Assembly: GCF_001644035.1 (NCBI RefSeq)
Contig: NZ_LUUG01000092.1
Span: 1-35,624, forward strand
Reading direction: 5' to 3'
DNA: 35,624 bases
Source of the DNA: Methylomonas methanica
GTDB taxonomy: Bacteria; Pseudomonadota; Gammaproteobacteria; Methylococcales; Methylomonadaceae
Shown here piece after piece: positions 26,468 to 34,578 of the stretch (positions within the stretch are counted from its first letter, which is position 1; every line of letters begins with the position of its first letter). Made by a program: the position numbers and the translations under genes. Below the pieces are notes generated by a model. That model saw only the letters and a program-made list of their open reading frames with translations, had not been told where the DNA came from and ran no database searches.

Positions 26468-28345
26468 TTAAACCGCGCCCCGCAGTTCAACCGGCCGCCC
26501 CATACAAAGCCTCAAATAGACCCTCGCGATGGCAATGCCATTGATCACAAACGACACGGTGATCGGCGCCGCAAACCAGGGGTGCTGACTGCTGGCATGC
26601 GACAGCAACAAGTCCTCACCTAGAAATGCCGGCGTAATTGGGAAGCCGACCAAGCCCAAAAAGCTCAAAAACAGCATCAGCGACCAACCGGGCCGGGTTT
26701 CGGCGAAAGCGCGAAACACGAAGGGTTCATCTGCAAAATTGTAATGCCTCAACAATACGCTGAGCGCCAGAACACCCAAGGCCCACGAGGGAATGATGCC
26801 GCTGAAGAACAAGGCCACATCGGACCAGGCTGAAGGCACCATCAACCAAACCGCCACGCCGGCCAAGATACTGCTCAAGGCCACGCTGTGCCAAACCTGA
26901 AACGGGCTGCGCTTATTGCTAAACGCGCTTAACGACACCACCGCCATCGCCAACGAGATCGGCATGGATAGATAGATTCTGGCCACGCTGCTGACCCCGG
27001 ACGCCGCAATGGCGATGATTAACAACATTGCGAGGCCCGCTAAAATTTTGACCCACAGGCTCACCGCGTTCAGTTGTCGGCCAACGTTTTTCAGGGGCTC
27101 CCAGAAAATCTTCTTCACCAACAACTCCAACTGCCCTTCCTGCAAGGCAAACACATACAAGGTGTTTTGCAATACATCCGGCAAGGAGTTGCGAATCGAC
27201 GCCGGCAAAAACGTCAGTTGTTCGTTGTTTTTGATGTAAAAATCACTATCGACATTGCCTTCCACCCGCAGCAAATGGGCAACGATGGACGGTGACACCA
27301 GCAATTGATAGCAGCGCAAAAAGGCATTGCCCATAAAGTGCAGCAGCACCAAGCCTTCCAGGCCCAAAGCCAGCTCGACGAACATAATCCCTACCTGAGC
27401 GATGGAAGCATAAGCCACCTGCCCTTTGATATTGGATTGGGTTTTCTCGGCCAAGGTAGCCACACACACTGTCAAGACGCCGATACTCAGCACGATCAAG
27501 CGCGGCAGATAGTGATAACTCCAGATCGGCATGGTCCGCAGCAACAGAAATACGCCCAGATGAATCGATAAGGCACCATAGAAAATCGCGCTGGAAGGTG
27601 TCGGCCCTTCCATCGCGCGGGGCAGCCAGAAGCTGAACGGAAATTGCGCCGACTTACCCGAGGCAGCCAAAATAATCAGCCAGGATAAAATCGACAAGGA
27701 TGCGTAGCCGGCTGGCGGAATATTGTCGGGATCGAACATGGTCAACAACTGGCTAAAATGCTGACTTTCGTGAAACAACAAATGACTCATCCAGGTGCCG
27801 ACCAGCAAGCCCACATCGCAAAAGCGGTAGATGGTGTAAGCACGCAAGGCGTTGCGCACCGGTTGGGGCCGATGCCGATAAAAGGCGATCAGCAGGAATG
27901 AGGAAATCCCGACGATCTCCCAGCCAGCAAACAGCATATCGATACTGCCGGACAGCACGATCAGGTTCAAGCCAAACGCAAACCCAAAAATAGCCTGAAA
28001 GAAGCGTTTGTATCCCGCTTCCCGGTGCAAATAAACTCGGCAATATTTAACAATCGCCGAGAACACCGCCCACACCACAAACAAATAAGCGGCGCCGACT
28101 CTATCGAGAAAAAATAGCAAGGGAAACTGGTAATCGTCGTGTTGATATAACACCAGCCATTGATATTCAAAGTTAGCAAAGCCATGGGCCGCCCACGCCA
28201 CCAGCAAACCCAGCACCGCGACACCCTTGATTCGGGTCATCCACAGGCTGATCTCGGCGATCCGGTGTTCATGGTCCGGGCTGAAGAAAATCAGCAAAAA
28301 GCCGATTAACGGCAATAATACGCATGCCAATAATAAAACACTCAT
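26468..28345 (-). CDS. dabB: DabB: NuoL/MrpA-like membrane subunit of the DAB inorganic-carbon transporter
   Basis: This 625-aa multi-pass membrane protein of the proton-conducting antiporter (PF00361) family resembles NuoL and MrpA. Key residues are kept: Glu143 in GWEIVGISSF, Lys231 in ASGKSAQFPFSFWLPRAMEG and KTQSNIKGQVAYASIAQVG. In the DAB complex this subunit is thought to couple cation flow to CO2 hydration by DabA. The ATG at 28345 has AGGAGA upstream and overlaps the end of dabA by 4 nt (ATGA), which marks a coupled operon; a longer open frame to 28525 lies inside dabA in another frame. No respiratory complex I genes are nearby, so it is not nuoL. It is convergent with the REP-like hairpin pair. 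Confidence 0.88.
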   Translation of the reverse strand: MSVLLLACVLLPLIGFLLIFFSPDHEHRIAEISLWMTRIKGVAVLGLLVAWAAHGFANFEYQWLVLYQHDDYQFPLLFFLDRVGAAYLFVVWAVFSAIVKYCRVYLHREAGYKRFFQAIFGFAFGLNLIVLSGSIDMLFAGWEIVGISSFLLIAFYRHRPQPVRNALRAYTIYRFCDVGLLVGTWMSHLLFHESQHFSQLLTMFDPDNIPPAGYASLSILSWLIILAASGKSAQFPFSFWLPRAMEGPTPSSAIFYGALSIHLGVFLLLRTMPIWSYHYLPRLIVLSIGVLTVCVATLAEKTQSNIKGQVAYASIAQVGIMFVELALGLEGLVLLHFMGNAFLRCYQLLVSPSIVAHLLRVEGNVDSDFYIKNNEQLTFLPASIRNSLPDVLQNTLYVFALQEGQLELLVKKIFWEPLKNVGRQLNAVSLWVKILAGLAMLLIIAIAASGVSSVARIYLSMPISLAMAVVSLSAFSNKRSPFQVWHSVALSSILAGVAVWLMVPSAWSDVALFFSGIIPSWALGVLALSVLLRHYNFADEPFVFRAFAETRPGWSLMLFLSFLGLVGFPITPAFLGEDLLLSHASSQHPWFAAPITVSFVINGIAIARVYLRLCMGRPVELRGAV

Positions 28346-30903
28346 CCCTGTCTCCTTTCCAATTCGTGGACCGGAATGGTCCGGGTTTGTCCGACGATGA
28401 TTTTTTCCGAGCAGCTGGCAACTGGTAGCGGTCTGCCGGCGGCTAGTTCCGCGACTGTCCAGCCTTTGCTGCTGTATAAATACAACTCGCGGCTTACCGG
28501 ATCGCAGGCCACCAGCCGTATCCACTCGTTATCCAACCATTCCCGCCAGCCGCCCAGCATCGCAATGGCCTGATCGGCAATCACTGTGGTTTGTTCCACC
28601 ACCATCAGCAAGCGCGCCGGCTCGTGCACCTCTATCATTTGCGACGGCAAGCCGGTGCGCAAATCACCCTCCACGCCGTTGGCCACGCCCAACAAGCCGA
28701 TGACGTTATGCGGCAGTTTGGTGCCGGCGCCGTAGACCGAATTGTCGATACGCGAAAACAGGTATTCCAGATTGATACCGCCGCATACCGGAATCACCGC
28801 CGACAAGACCTTCACCAAGATCGAGCCGTCGTGGTCGCTATTGGGGTCGTAGGATTGCAAAAACGCCCGTCGATCCATGAATAAATGCCGGGTTAAATTG
28901 CGCCGCCCGACTACGCAATACAAATTATTGGAATGATTCAATTCCGGGCGCGGCTCGAAAATCGACGACGCCCGCGCCACCACGTGCCGATGCGCTTCTG
29001 CGTTTTCATGGGATTTTGGCCCCAACTCGAACCAGCGGCAGCGTTCGCGCGCGTTGCGTTGTAAAGCATGTTGCATGCTGTGTTGAAAACGGTGCAGTTC
29101 GTGGCGCGCGGCTTTATCCAAGTCCTGTTGATCGAAATAACTGATCTCGTCGCGACTGGTATTGTGCAAGGCCGGGACAAAATGGGTGCCGGCGGGAATT
29201 GCGATGCCGTGCTCGCGCAAAATCTCCCGCACCTGCGGATGGTTGACCATCCAGGCAAAGGCCCGCGCATTGGGCGCACCGGGCTTACCAGAGCAAGCAC
29301 CGCAGTCGTAAGCGGCGAAATGCGGATTGTTCACGCTGCTGGAGCCATGCGCGACAACTACAATCAATGGCGCAAACTGTTTAGTCAGCCCGATGTTGCG
29401 CAGCAAGCCGCCCACCCGATCAGCCATTTCCGTCAACGAAAACCCCAGCAGGTAGCCGTCTTCGTTGAGTTCCTCGCTCTCACGCAGCAGATGCAAATGA
29501 CCATGTGCCTCCACTTCGCTCAGACTTTGGATACCCGGCAAGTGGCCGCCGGGGCGCAGCACGCTCCAGCCCAGGCGTAAGGCATAGGCCAAACCCAGCG
29601 TTTGCGTATACAGCCAACCGCGCAGCATGGAATGCGCACCAAAATGCAGGGTCGAAAGCGATTCGCCCTTATCCGATTTGTCAGGCTGCGGTTTATCGGT
29701 CGATTCCAGAATCAGATGCTTGGGTTTAATCACCACCGGACATTGCGCTACCGGATACGCATCGTCCAAACCTTGGTAGAGAAAATCGATGCCAAAAAAT
29801 CCCGGCGCGCCAAAAGTTTCGATACCCGAATCTATATCTTCCAAGTAACGCCGCAGCGAACATTCTCTATCGTCAATGCAGAACAGCGCCTGCACGTTCG
29901 GCGCATGCTCGGCTATCTGCTCAACAGGTGCTTGTTCACGTAAGGCCAGTAGCAATTCGGAATGCAGCGACCACTCCATCGCCTCGTGCCACACCCGCAT
30001 TTTCAGCGGCACTTTAGGATTAATCGCATCGCGCTCCAATAACGGAATTTCGTGTAAATTCGGCAGTTGCGCGATCTGTAGAAAAGTGTGACCGTGCTTT
30101 TTATCGATAAACGCCAGCTCGCAGGCCAGTTCCACGGCCAATAATTCTTTCAGGGAGATTGCCCGTGGCGCCAGCAACACATTGGGCTGGATTTCGATAA
30201 TCCGCACCATCCCGGACCAACCGGGATGCGCCAGCAATACTTCCAATAGATATTGCCCGTATAACGTTTCATCGCCGACGATTTTGCCCAGGCAATTTAA
30301 AATCACTTGATCCGGGCCGGCATCCAGCATTTGCCTCACTACAGGCTGATGAAATGGATACAAAGGCAACAAGCTGTTTTGCACCAGCCGCAACACGCAA
30401 TCCCAAAACCGCTCGTCCGGTTTCGGCATCGCCCAGCGGCTAATGCCTTGATCGAGAAAATTACTTAACAACCTGAACATCACCGGATGTACCATACCGT
30501 TCAAGTCGATTTCCAGGTGATTCAACCAGGCGCTGCGTATGCCGTGGTTAGCCAATGACTGCGGCGGATAATGACTGTGACCGTCGGGCTCAAATAACGA
30601 TGCCCGCAAAGACTCTTCTTGATAAACACCGCAATCGGCCTGAGCAATCGCCCATTCCAGGGCTTGATCGCTGATACGGCGCTCGTTATAGCGCTTCAGG
30701 TAATCGGCCAGGGGCAGATAACTTTTAGCGCCATATACCTGAGCAGCCACCGCCACTCCGTCGTGAAACGGATAGTCCTGCACGGCATGCAAGGTGTTGT
30801 GATGAATGAAATCTTTGATCGGCCCTTGGCTGGGTAGCCAATGGGCGATATGCGCTATCGCCAAATCCAAATCAAAGGCAGTGTGTTGGGCAGTATCGGA
30901 CAT
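28342..30903 (-). CDS. dabA: DabA: DUF2309 carbonic-anhydrase-like subunit of the DAB transporter
   Basis: This 853-aa DUF2309 (PF10070, UPF0753) protein is the cytoplasmic-face subunit that, with DabB, converts CO2 to bicarbonate in an energised, one-way manner. The beta-carbonic-anhydrase-like zinc ligands are present: Cys342 and Asp344 in FCIDDREC, His519 in VVVAHGSSS and Cys534 in AYDCGAC. The C-x-D and the 15-residue His-to-Cys spacing match those reported for Halothiobacillus DabA. The length is normal. The ATG at 30903 has GAGG upstream at a long 12 nt. A -24/-12 element at 30965-30979 predicts a 50-nt leader. It overlaps dabB by 4 nt. Confidence 0.92.
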   Translation of the reverse strand: MSDTAQHTAFDLDLAIAHIAHWLPSQGPIKDFIHHNTLHAVQDYPFHDGVAVAAQVYGAKSYLPLADYLKRYNERRISDQALEWAIAQADCGVYQEESLRASLFEPDGHSHYPPQSLANHGIRSAWLNHLEIDLNGMVHPVMFRLLSNFLDQGISRWAMPKPDERFWDCVLRLVQNSLLPLYPFHQPVVRQMLDAGPDQVILNCLGKIVGDETLYGQYLLEVLLAHPGWSGMVRIIEIQPNVLLAPRAISLKELLAVELACELAFIDKKHGHTFLQIAQLPNLHEIPLLERDAINPKVPLKMRVWHEAMEWSLHSELLLALREQAPVEQIAEHAPNVQALFCIDDRECSLRRYLEDIDSGIETFGAPGFFGIDFLYQGLDDAYPVAQCPVVIKPKHLILESTDKPQPDKSDKGESLSTLHFGAHSMLRGWLYTQTLGLAYALRLGWSVLRPGGHLPGIQSLSEVEAHGHLHLLRESEELNEDGYLLGFSLTEMADRVGGLLRNIGLTKQFAPLIVVVAHGSSSVNNPHFAAYDCGACSGKPGAPNARAFAWMVNHPQVREILREHGIAIPAGTHFVPALHNTSRDEISYFDQQDLDKAARHELHRFQHSMQHALQRNARERCRWFELGPKSHENAEAHRHVVARASSIFEPRPELNHSNNLYCVVGRRNLTRHLFMDRRAFLQSYDPNSDHDGSILVKVLSAVIPVCGGINLEYLFSRIDNSVYGAGTKLPHNVIGLLGVANGVEGDLRTGLPSQMIEVHEPARLLMVVEQTTVIADQAIAMLGGWREWLDNEWIRLVACDPVSRELYLYSSKGWTVAELAAGRPLPVASCSEKIIVGQTRTIPVHELERRQG

Positions 30904-30964
30904 TTGTAGCTTAAACCTCGCTAATAAAACCGCTTGATACCAGCAGTCTCTTAGCTACTGTTCT

Positions 30965-30979
30965 GCATAGCGCGTGCCA
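30965..30979 (-). promoter_or_regulatory. Candidate sigma-54 promoter for dabA-dabB
   Basis: On the minus strand, TGGCACGCGCTATGC preceded by T and followed by A matches YTGGCACGNNNNTTGCW at all but one defined base (ATGC for TTGC), with the right spacing. The predicted start is near 30953, 50 nt before the dabA ATG. Confidence 0.62.
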
Positions 30980-31056
30980 AAGCCGGAAACTCTGCCTTGC
31001 CAGCCCAAAAACCGGTCCAAGACAGCGTGATTGCGGTGCAAATCAACCACCAAATT

Positions 31057-31078
31057 GGTTGAATCTGGCTATTCAACC
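31057..31078. promoter_or_regulatory. Palindromic operator/enhancer candidate midway between dabA and sulP
   Basis: GGTTGAAT (31057-31064) and ATTCAACC (31071-31078) are perfect inverted repeats around a 6-bp spacer. A third arm, AATCAACC (31041-31048), can pair with the middle arm with one mismatch. The centre is about 115 bp upstream of both predicted sigma-54 start sites, a normal enhancer distance. The cognate protein is unknown. Confidence 0.5.
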
Positions 31079-31156
31079 GTTCCAAGGCGACTGAATTTGC
31101 CTGCATTTACGCCGGTAAGTCTTGATATGCCTAAGCTGACGCGATAACTTTCAAAA

Positions 31157-31171
31157 TGGCATACTTCTCGC
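31157..31171 (+). promoter_or_regulatory. Weaker sigma-54-like promoter for the SulP gene
   Basis: TGGCATACTTCTCGC keeps the -24 TGGCAT and the correct spacing to a GC at -12, but has TCGC instead of TTGC and lacks the leading pyrimidine. The predicted start is near 31183, 26 nt before the ATG. Confidence 0.4.
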
Positions 31172-31208
31172 TGAACTAAGGTTTTCCTGAGCTTCTTGAG
31201 AAAACCCC

Positions 31209-32855
31209 ATGCCTACCTCATCTTCAAGCATTGTTCCAAAATCCGGGCTGCCGGGTCTTATTGAAAACTGGCGTAGCGACCTGCTTTCCGGTTTTTTAGT
31301 GTTTTTAATTGCTCTGCCGCTGTGCTTAGGCATTGCCATGGCATCGGGTTTTCCACCGATGTCCGGCATCATTTCCGCGATAATCGGCGGCGTTTTGGTG
31401 TCGCGATTGAGTGGTTCCTACGTGACGATTAACGGTCCCGCCGCCGGCTTAATCGTGGTGATCGTCGATGCGGTGCAATCCCTGGGACAAGGCGATGCGA
31501 TGGCGGGTTATCGGTATACGCTGGCCGCCATCGTGATTGCCAGCGTCTTGCAGGTCCTGCTGGGTGTGTTCAAGGCCGGTAAGCTCAGCGCTTTTTTCCC
31601 CTCATCCGTCGTACACGGCATGCTGGCGGCCATCGGTATTATCATCATGGCCAAGCAGATCCACACCTTACTCGGCGTTAAACCGGAAGCTAAATCCTTG
31701 TTGGGCACCATCGCCGAGATCCCGCATTCGTTGATGGAAATGAATCCGGAAGTATCGTTGATCGGCCTACTAGGCTTGTTGTTATTGATACTTTGGTCGG
31801 TGATCAAACATCCCACTTTGAAAATGATCCCCGCTCCGCTGCTGGTGGTACTACTGGGCTTAGCCTTGGGCCAGTATTTTGATTTGGATCATATCCACCA
31901 GTACTTGTTTTTGCCGGATGCGGCGATTTTGCCCCATCATGAATTCAGCGTCGGTCCTTCATTTCTGGTCGCTGTACCTGAACATTTTCTTGCCGGCTTC
32001 TATCTGCCTGACTTCGGCAAAATCGCTACCGGCGAATTCTGGCTGGCAGTGTTAACTATCTGGTTGGTCGGTAGCCTGGAAAGTTTGTTGAGCGCTTCGG
32101 CGGTGGATAAACTCGACCCGTATAAACGCAGCTCCAACCTGAATCGCGATTTAACTGCGGTCGGTATCGGCAATATCGTTGCCGGGATGGTGGGTGGCTT
32201 GCCGATGATCGCCGAAATCGTCCGCAGCTCCGCCAACATCAATAACGGCGCGAAAACCGGCTGGGCCAACTTCTTTCACGGCTTGTTTTTACTGATCTTC
32301 GTTGCGCTGTTTCCCAAGCTGATTCACGAAATCCCGTTATCGGCACTGGCGGCACTCTTGGTTTTCACCGGTTTCCGTCTGGCCTCGCCGAAAGAGTTTG
32401 CGAAAACCCTGGCGGTGGGTGTCGACAATTTTGCGGTGTTCGTCATCACGATTCTCGGCGTCTTGGCTACCGACTTGTTGGTAGGCGTAGCGATAGGCAT
32501 CGCGGTGGAACTGGCAATTCATGTCAGCCGTGGTTTAAAACTACGCAACGCGTTTTCAATGGCGTTTAACGTGCTCCAAGCCGATGCAGACACCTATCAC
32601 ATTGAGGTGTCCGGGGCGGCCGTATTCTCCAACTTCATCACCTTAAAAAGCTTATTGGCGGATTTTCCGGAGCGCAAAATGGTGTTTTTCGACTTGACCG
32701 AAGCCAACTTGATCGACCATACCGTGATGGAATTCATTCACCATTTTGCCGAAGACTACAATCAAGCGGGCGGCCGTTGCGAAATTGTCGGCTTGGACGA
32801 TCACGAGAGTTACTCCGACCACCACCTCTCTGCTCGCCGCAAAATTGCGCTCTGA
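31209..32855 (+). CDS. SulP-family anion transporter (probable bicarbonate uptake)
   Basis: This 548-aa protein belongs to the SLC26/SulP family. The membrane part (about 1-430) begins with DLLSGFLVFLIALPLCLGIAMASGFPP and contains the conserved GSYVTINGPAAGLIVVIVDA and a VGSLESLLSASAVDKLDPYK segment. Residues about 445-540 form a short STAS-like domain (YHIEVSGAAVFSNFITL, VFFDLTEANLIDHTVMEFIH). SulP proteins carry sulfate, dicarboxylates or bicarbonate; the sequence alone does not decide. The divergent position next to dabAB, with promoters that look co-regulated, favours bicarbonate (inferred). No sulfate-assimilation genes are nearby. The ATG has TTGAGAAAA upstream. Confidence 0.88.
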   Translation: MPTSSSSIVPKSGLPGLIENWRSDLLSGFLVFLIALPLCLGIAMASGFPPMSGIISAIIGGVLVSRLSGSYVTINGPAAGLIVVIVDAVQSLGQGDAMAGYRYTLAAIVIASVLQVLLGVFKAGKLSAFFPSSVVHGMLAAIGIIIMAKQIHTLLGVKPEAKSLLGTIAEIPHSLMEMNPEVSLIGLLGLLLLILWSVIKHPTLKMIPAPLLVVLLGLALGQYFDLDHIHQYLFLPDAAILPHHEFSVGPSFLVAVPEHFLAGFYLPDFGKIATGEFWLAVLTIWLVGSLESLLSASAVDKLDPYKRSSNLNRDLTAVGIGNIVAGMVGGLPMIAEIVRSSANINNGAKTGWANFFHGLFLLIFVALFPKLIHEIPLSALAALLVFTGFRLASPKEFAKTLAVGVDNFAVFVITILGVLATDLLVGVAIGIAVELAIHVSRGLKLRNAFSMAFNVLQADADTYHIEVSGAAVFSNFITLKSLLADFPERKMVFFDLTEANLIDHTVMEFIHHFAEDYNQAGGRCEIVGLDDHESYSDHHLSARRKIAL

Positions 32856-32866
32856 CCGGGTAACAC

Positions 32867-32900
32867 CGTCACTCCGACCGGTCGAACCGCCAGAGTGACG
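32867..32900 (+). terminator. Hairpin after the SulP gene, possible terminator
   Basis: CGTCACTC (32867-32874) and GAGTGACG (32893-32900) form a perfect 8-bp stem 12 nt after the stop codon. Only CTTTG follows, so intrinsic termination would be weak. Confidence 0.4.
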
Positions 32901-33007
32901 CTTTGCCATCCGTAAGCTCTTTGTTTTAACCACACCAACAACAGACCTTCATCTCCCTGTGACGCAGGGAGACACGCCAACTTTTGCTTAAATTTTGGGG
33001 AAACTTT

Positions 33008-33727
33008 ATGCACAAGCTATCTGGAAACCTATTTTGTTTGCGGTTTATAGGCTGCCTATTACTAACCGCAATGTCTACCGGTGCAGTAGCCGATGATCGG
33101 GCAGAGGACTCTGGAACCTGGTTACAAGCCGTTGCCGAAGGCAGCATGAGTTTTATCGATCCAAGCTTGAAAGACGGGCGAATTTGGCTAGAAGGCCAAT
33201 CCCGCTTTGATCGCGACTGGAGCCATTGGTACCAGGGCATGGTCCGCACGGCAGTAGGCTACTCCTTGACTGACCACGCCACCATCTGGGCCGGTTATAC
33301 CTGGCTACCAACCCAAAACATCGACAAATCTTATGTCTTCCAACAAGACATTTGGCCGGCATTCCGCTATGTTTTGCCAACCGAAATTGGCACGTTTATG
33401 TTCCGCACTATGTGGGAAACCAACTTTCTGAACGGCGACCAAGTGCGCGAACGCCCACGGCAAATGATCAGATTCCTGCACCCGTTCGAGTTCGAGCCGC
33501 GCTTGAGCCTGATCGCCTGGGATGAAGCCTTTTACCGGGCCAATTCCACCACCTTTGGCGGCAAATCCGGTTTCGATCAAAACCGAGCCTTTGCCGGTTT
33601 CGGCTGGAGCTTCAACAAAAACCTTAGAACCGAACTGGGCTATATGAACCAGTATGTCGACAACGCCAACCACAGCTCGGCAACCATGCGGCATTTGGGG
33701 ATGGCATCGGTGTTTGTTAATTTCTAA
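33008..33727 (+). CDS. DUF2490 family exported (outer-membrane beta-barrel type) protein
   Basis: This 239-aa protein has a signal peptide with likely cleavage after AVA and then the DUF2490 (PF10677) pattern: an N-terminal GRIWLEGQSRFDRDWSHWYQGMVRTAVGY, alternating amphipathic strands (ATIWAGYTWLP, FMFRTMWETNF) and a C-terminal aromatic-ended strand MASVFVNF that suits outer-membrane barrel insertion. The family's function is not established. The ATG at 33008 is preferred to a TTG 8 codons earlier because GGGGA lies just upstream. It is 152 nt after the SulP gene on the same strand with a hairpin between, so cotranscription is uncertain. Confidence 0.78.
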   Translation: MHKLSGNLFCLRFIGCLLLTAMSTGAVADDRAEDSGTWLQAVAEGSMSFIDPSLKDGRIWLEGQSRFDRDWSHWYQGMVRTAVGYSLTDHATIWAGYTWLPTQNIDKSYVFQQDIWPAFRYVLPTEIGTFMFRTMWETNFLNGDQVRERPRQMIRFLHPFEFEPRLSLIAWDEAFYRANSTTFGGKSGFDQNRAFAGFGWSFNKNLRTELGYMNQYVDNANHSSATMRHLGMASVFVNF

Positions 33728-33760
33728 CTCGGCGGTTTTCACCAGCCCCTGAATATCGCC

Positions 33761-33779
33761 GCTCCCGACAGACGGGAGC
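33761..33779 (+). terminator. Hairpin after the DUF2490 gene, possible terminator or REP fragment
   Basis: GCTCCCG and CGGGAGC form a 7-bp stem around a short loop, 34 nt after the stop codon. No T run follows. The sequence context (AATATCGCCGCTCCCG) resembles the other CCCGC-type repeats, so it may be a repeat rather than a terminator. Confidence 0.35.
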
Positions 33780-33859
33780 AAACGACACCGGAATCGCGAG
33801 TCACTCTAACGGCTCCCAATTCCGGAAATCTCAAGGGCACAGCAACTTTAAGGACCGCG

Positions 33860-33941
33860 TTATTAACCCGGCCCTTAAATGTCCTGGATTCGTCATTCCC
33901 GCGAAGGCGGGAGCGACGATATTTACGGGCCGGGTTAATAA
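33860..33941. repeat. Complete TTATTAACCCGG inverted-repeat element
   Basis: An 82-bp element has terminal arms 33860-33880 and 33921-33941 that are inverted repeats over 21 bp with one mismatch (15 bp perfect at the ends, TTATTAACCCGGCCC). Inside is a TCCCGC/GCGGGA hairpin (33897-33902, 33907-33912). It lies between convergent genes, 10 bp from the end of the GNA1162-like gene. A half copy is at 17231-17275. Confidence 0.75.
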
Positions 33942-33951
33942 TATAAACGGG

Positions 33952-34578
33952 CTAGAACCTATCTTTATCCTGCTGAAATTGCGGATGGTACGGTCCAGCA
34001 GGCAAGCCTTTGGGCGGCTGAAACGCCAAGAAATTAGCCTGCTTGGCTAGCGGCAAGTAATCGGTCACCAAAGCGTTAATCGCTGCCGAGACAGCCATTG
34101 ATATTAAATCGCCACCGCCGGATTGCTGCACATAGCCCTGATCGTTTTTCCATAACACCTGGCCGGTTTTGGTGTCTTTTAAAATATACTCCATCGACAC
34201 CACCACCGATGACACCAGCCCCAGGTATTTGGTGCTCCAATCTTTGATAGTCACCAATAAAACGGCATCAGCACCAAACAGCTCGTAAAAGCGTTCTGCG
34301 GGCAGTTGATGCACATGACCGGCTTCAACCAGTCCGAAATCGCGCAGAATCATATCCGTTAAATACACGGGAAACACATAGTAGCCGCGCTCGGCCAAGG
34401 GCTGAGTGATGCTGGTAATAAATACCGAATTCGCCGTCACTTCCGGCGACTCGTTCGCCACCGGCACCACCAAAATAGAGCGCGGTTGATGGGCGTAAAA
34501 GGCATCCAAATCGGTCCGGCGCGGTACCGCACACGCTTGCATCAGGCAGGCCAGCAAAATGATCACGAATACTCTCAT
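33952..34578 (-). CDS. GNA1162/DUF799 family lipoprotein
   Basis: This 208-aa lipoprotein has the signal MRVFVIILLACLMQAC with Cys16 as lipidation site. The mature domain matches the DUF799 (GNA1162 of Neisseria) family: SILVVPVANESPEV, SITQPLAERGYYVFPV, FGADAVLLVTIKDW and a Gly/Ala-rich helix GGGDLISMAVSAAINAL. It is probably outer-membrane-associated and a partner of the two lipoproteins encoded just upstream. The start overlaps the stop of the DUF4810 gene by 4 nt (ATGA), so translation is coupled. The same three-gene order, CsgG type, DUF4810, DUF799, is found in Neisseria and other Gram-negatives. The exact role is unknown. Confidence 0.87.
   Translation of the reverse strand: MRVFVIILLACLMQACAVPRRTDLDAFYAHQPRSILVVPVANESPEVTANSVFITSITQPLAERGYYVFPVYLTDMILRDFGLVEAGHVHQLPAERFYELFGADAVLLVTIKDWSTKYLGLVSSVVVSMEYILKDTKTGQVLWKNDQGYVQQSGGGDLISMAVSAAINALVTDYLPLAKQANFLAFQPPKGLPAGPYHPQFQQDKDRF

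Larger units (their letters stand above)
30904..31208. other. Divergent regulatory region between dabA and the SulP gene
   Basis: This 305-nt region holds outward-facing sigma-54-like promoters at 30965-30979 (minus) and 31157-31171 (plus) and a palindrome at 31057-31078 between them. An NtrC-like half site CGGTGCA lies at 31034-31040, but its partner half is poor. No small gene is seen. Confidence 0.6.

Noticed and set aside
26468-28345. nuoL of respiratory complex I
   Set aside because: Although NuoL-like, it is translationally coupled to DUF2309/dabA and no other nuo gene is present.
28346-28525. 60-residue N-terminal extension of DabB
   Set aside because: It lies wholly inside dabA in another frame, and the ATG at 28345 has a strong ribosome-binding site and an ATGA overlap.
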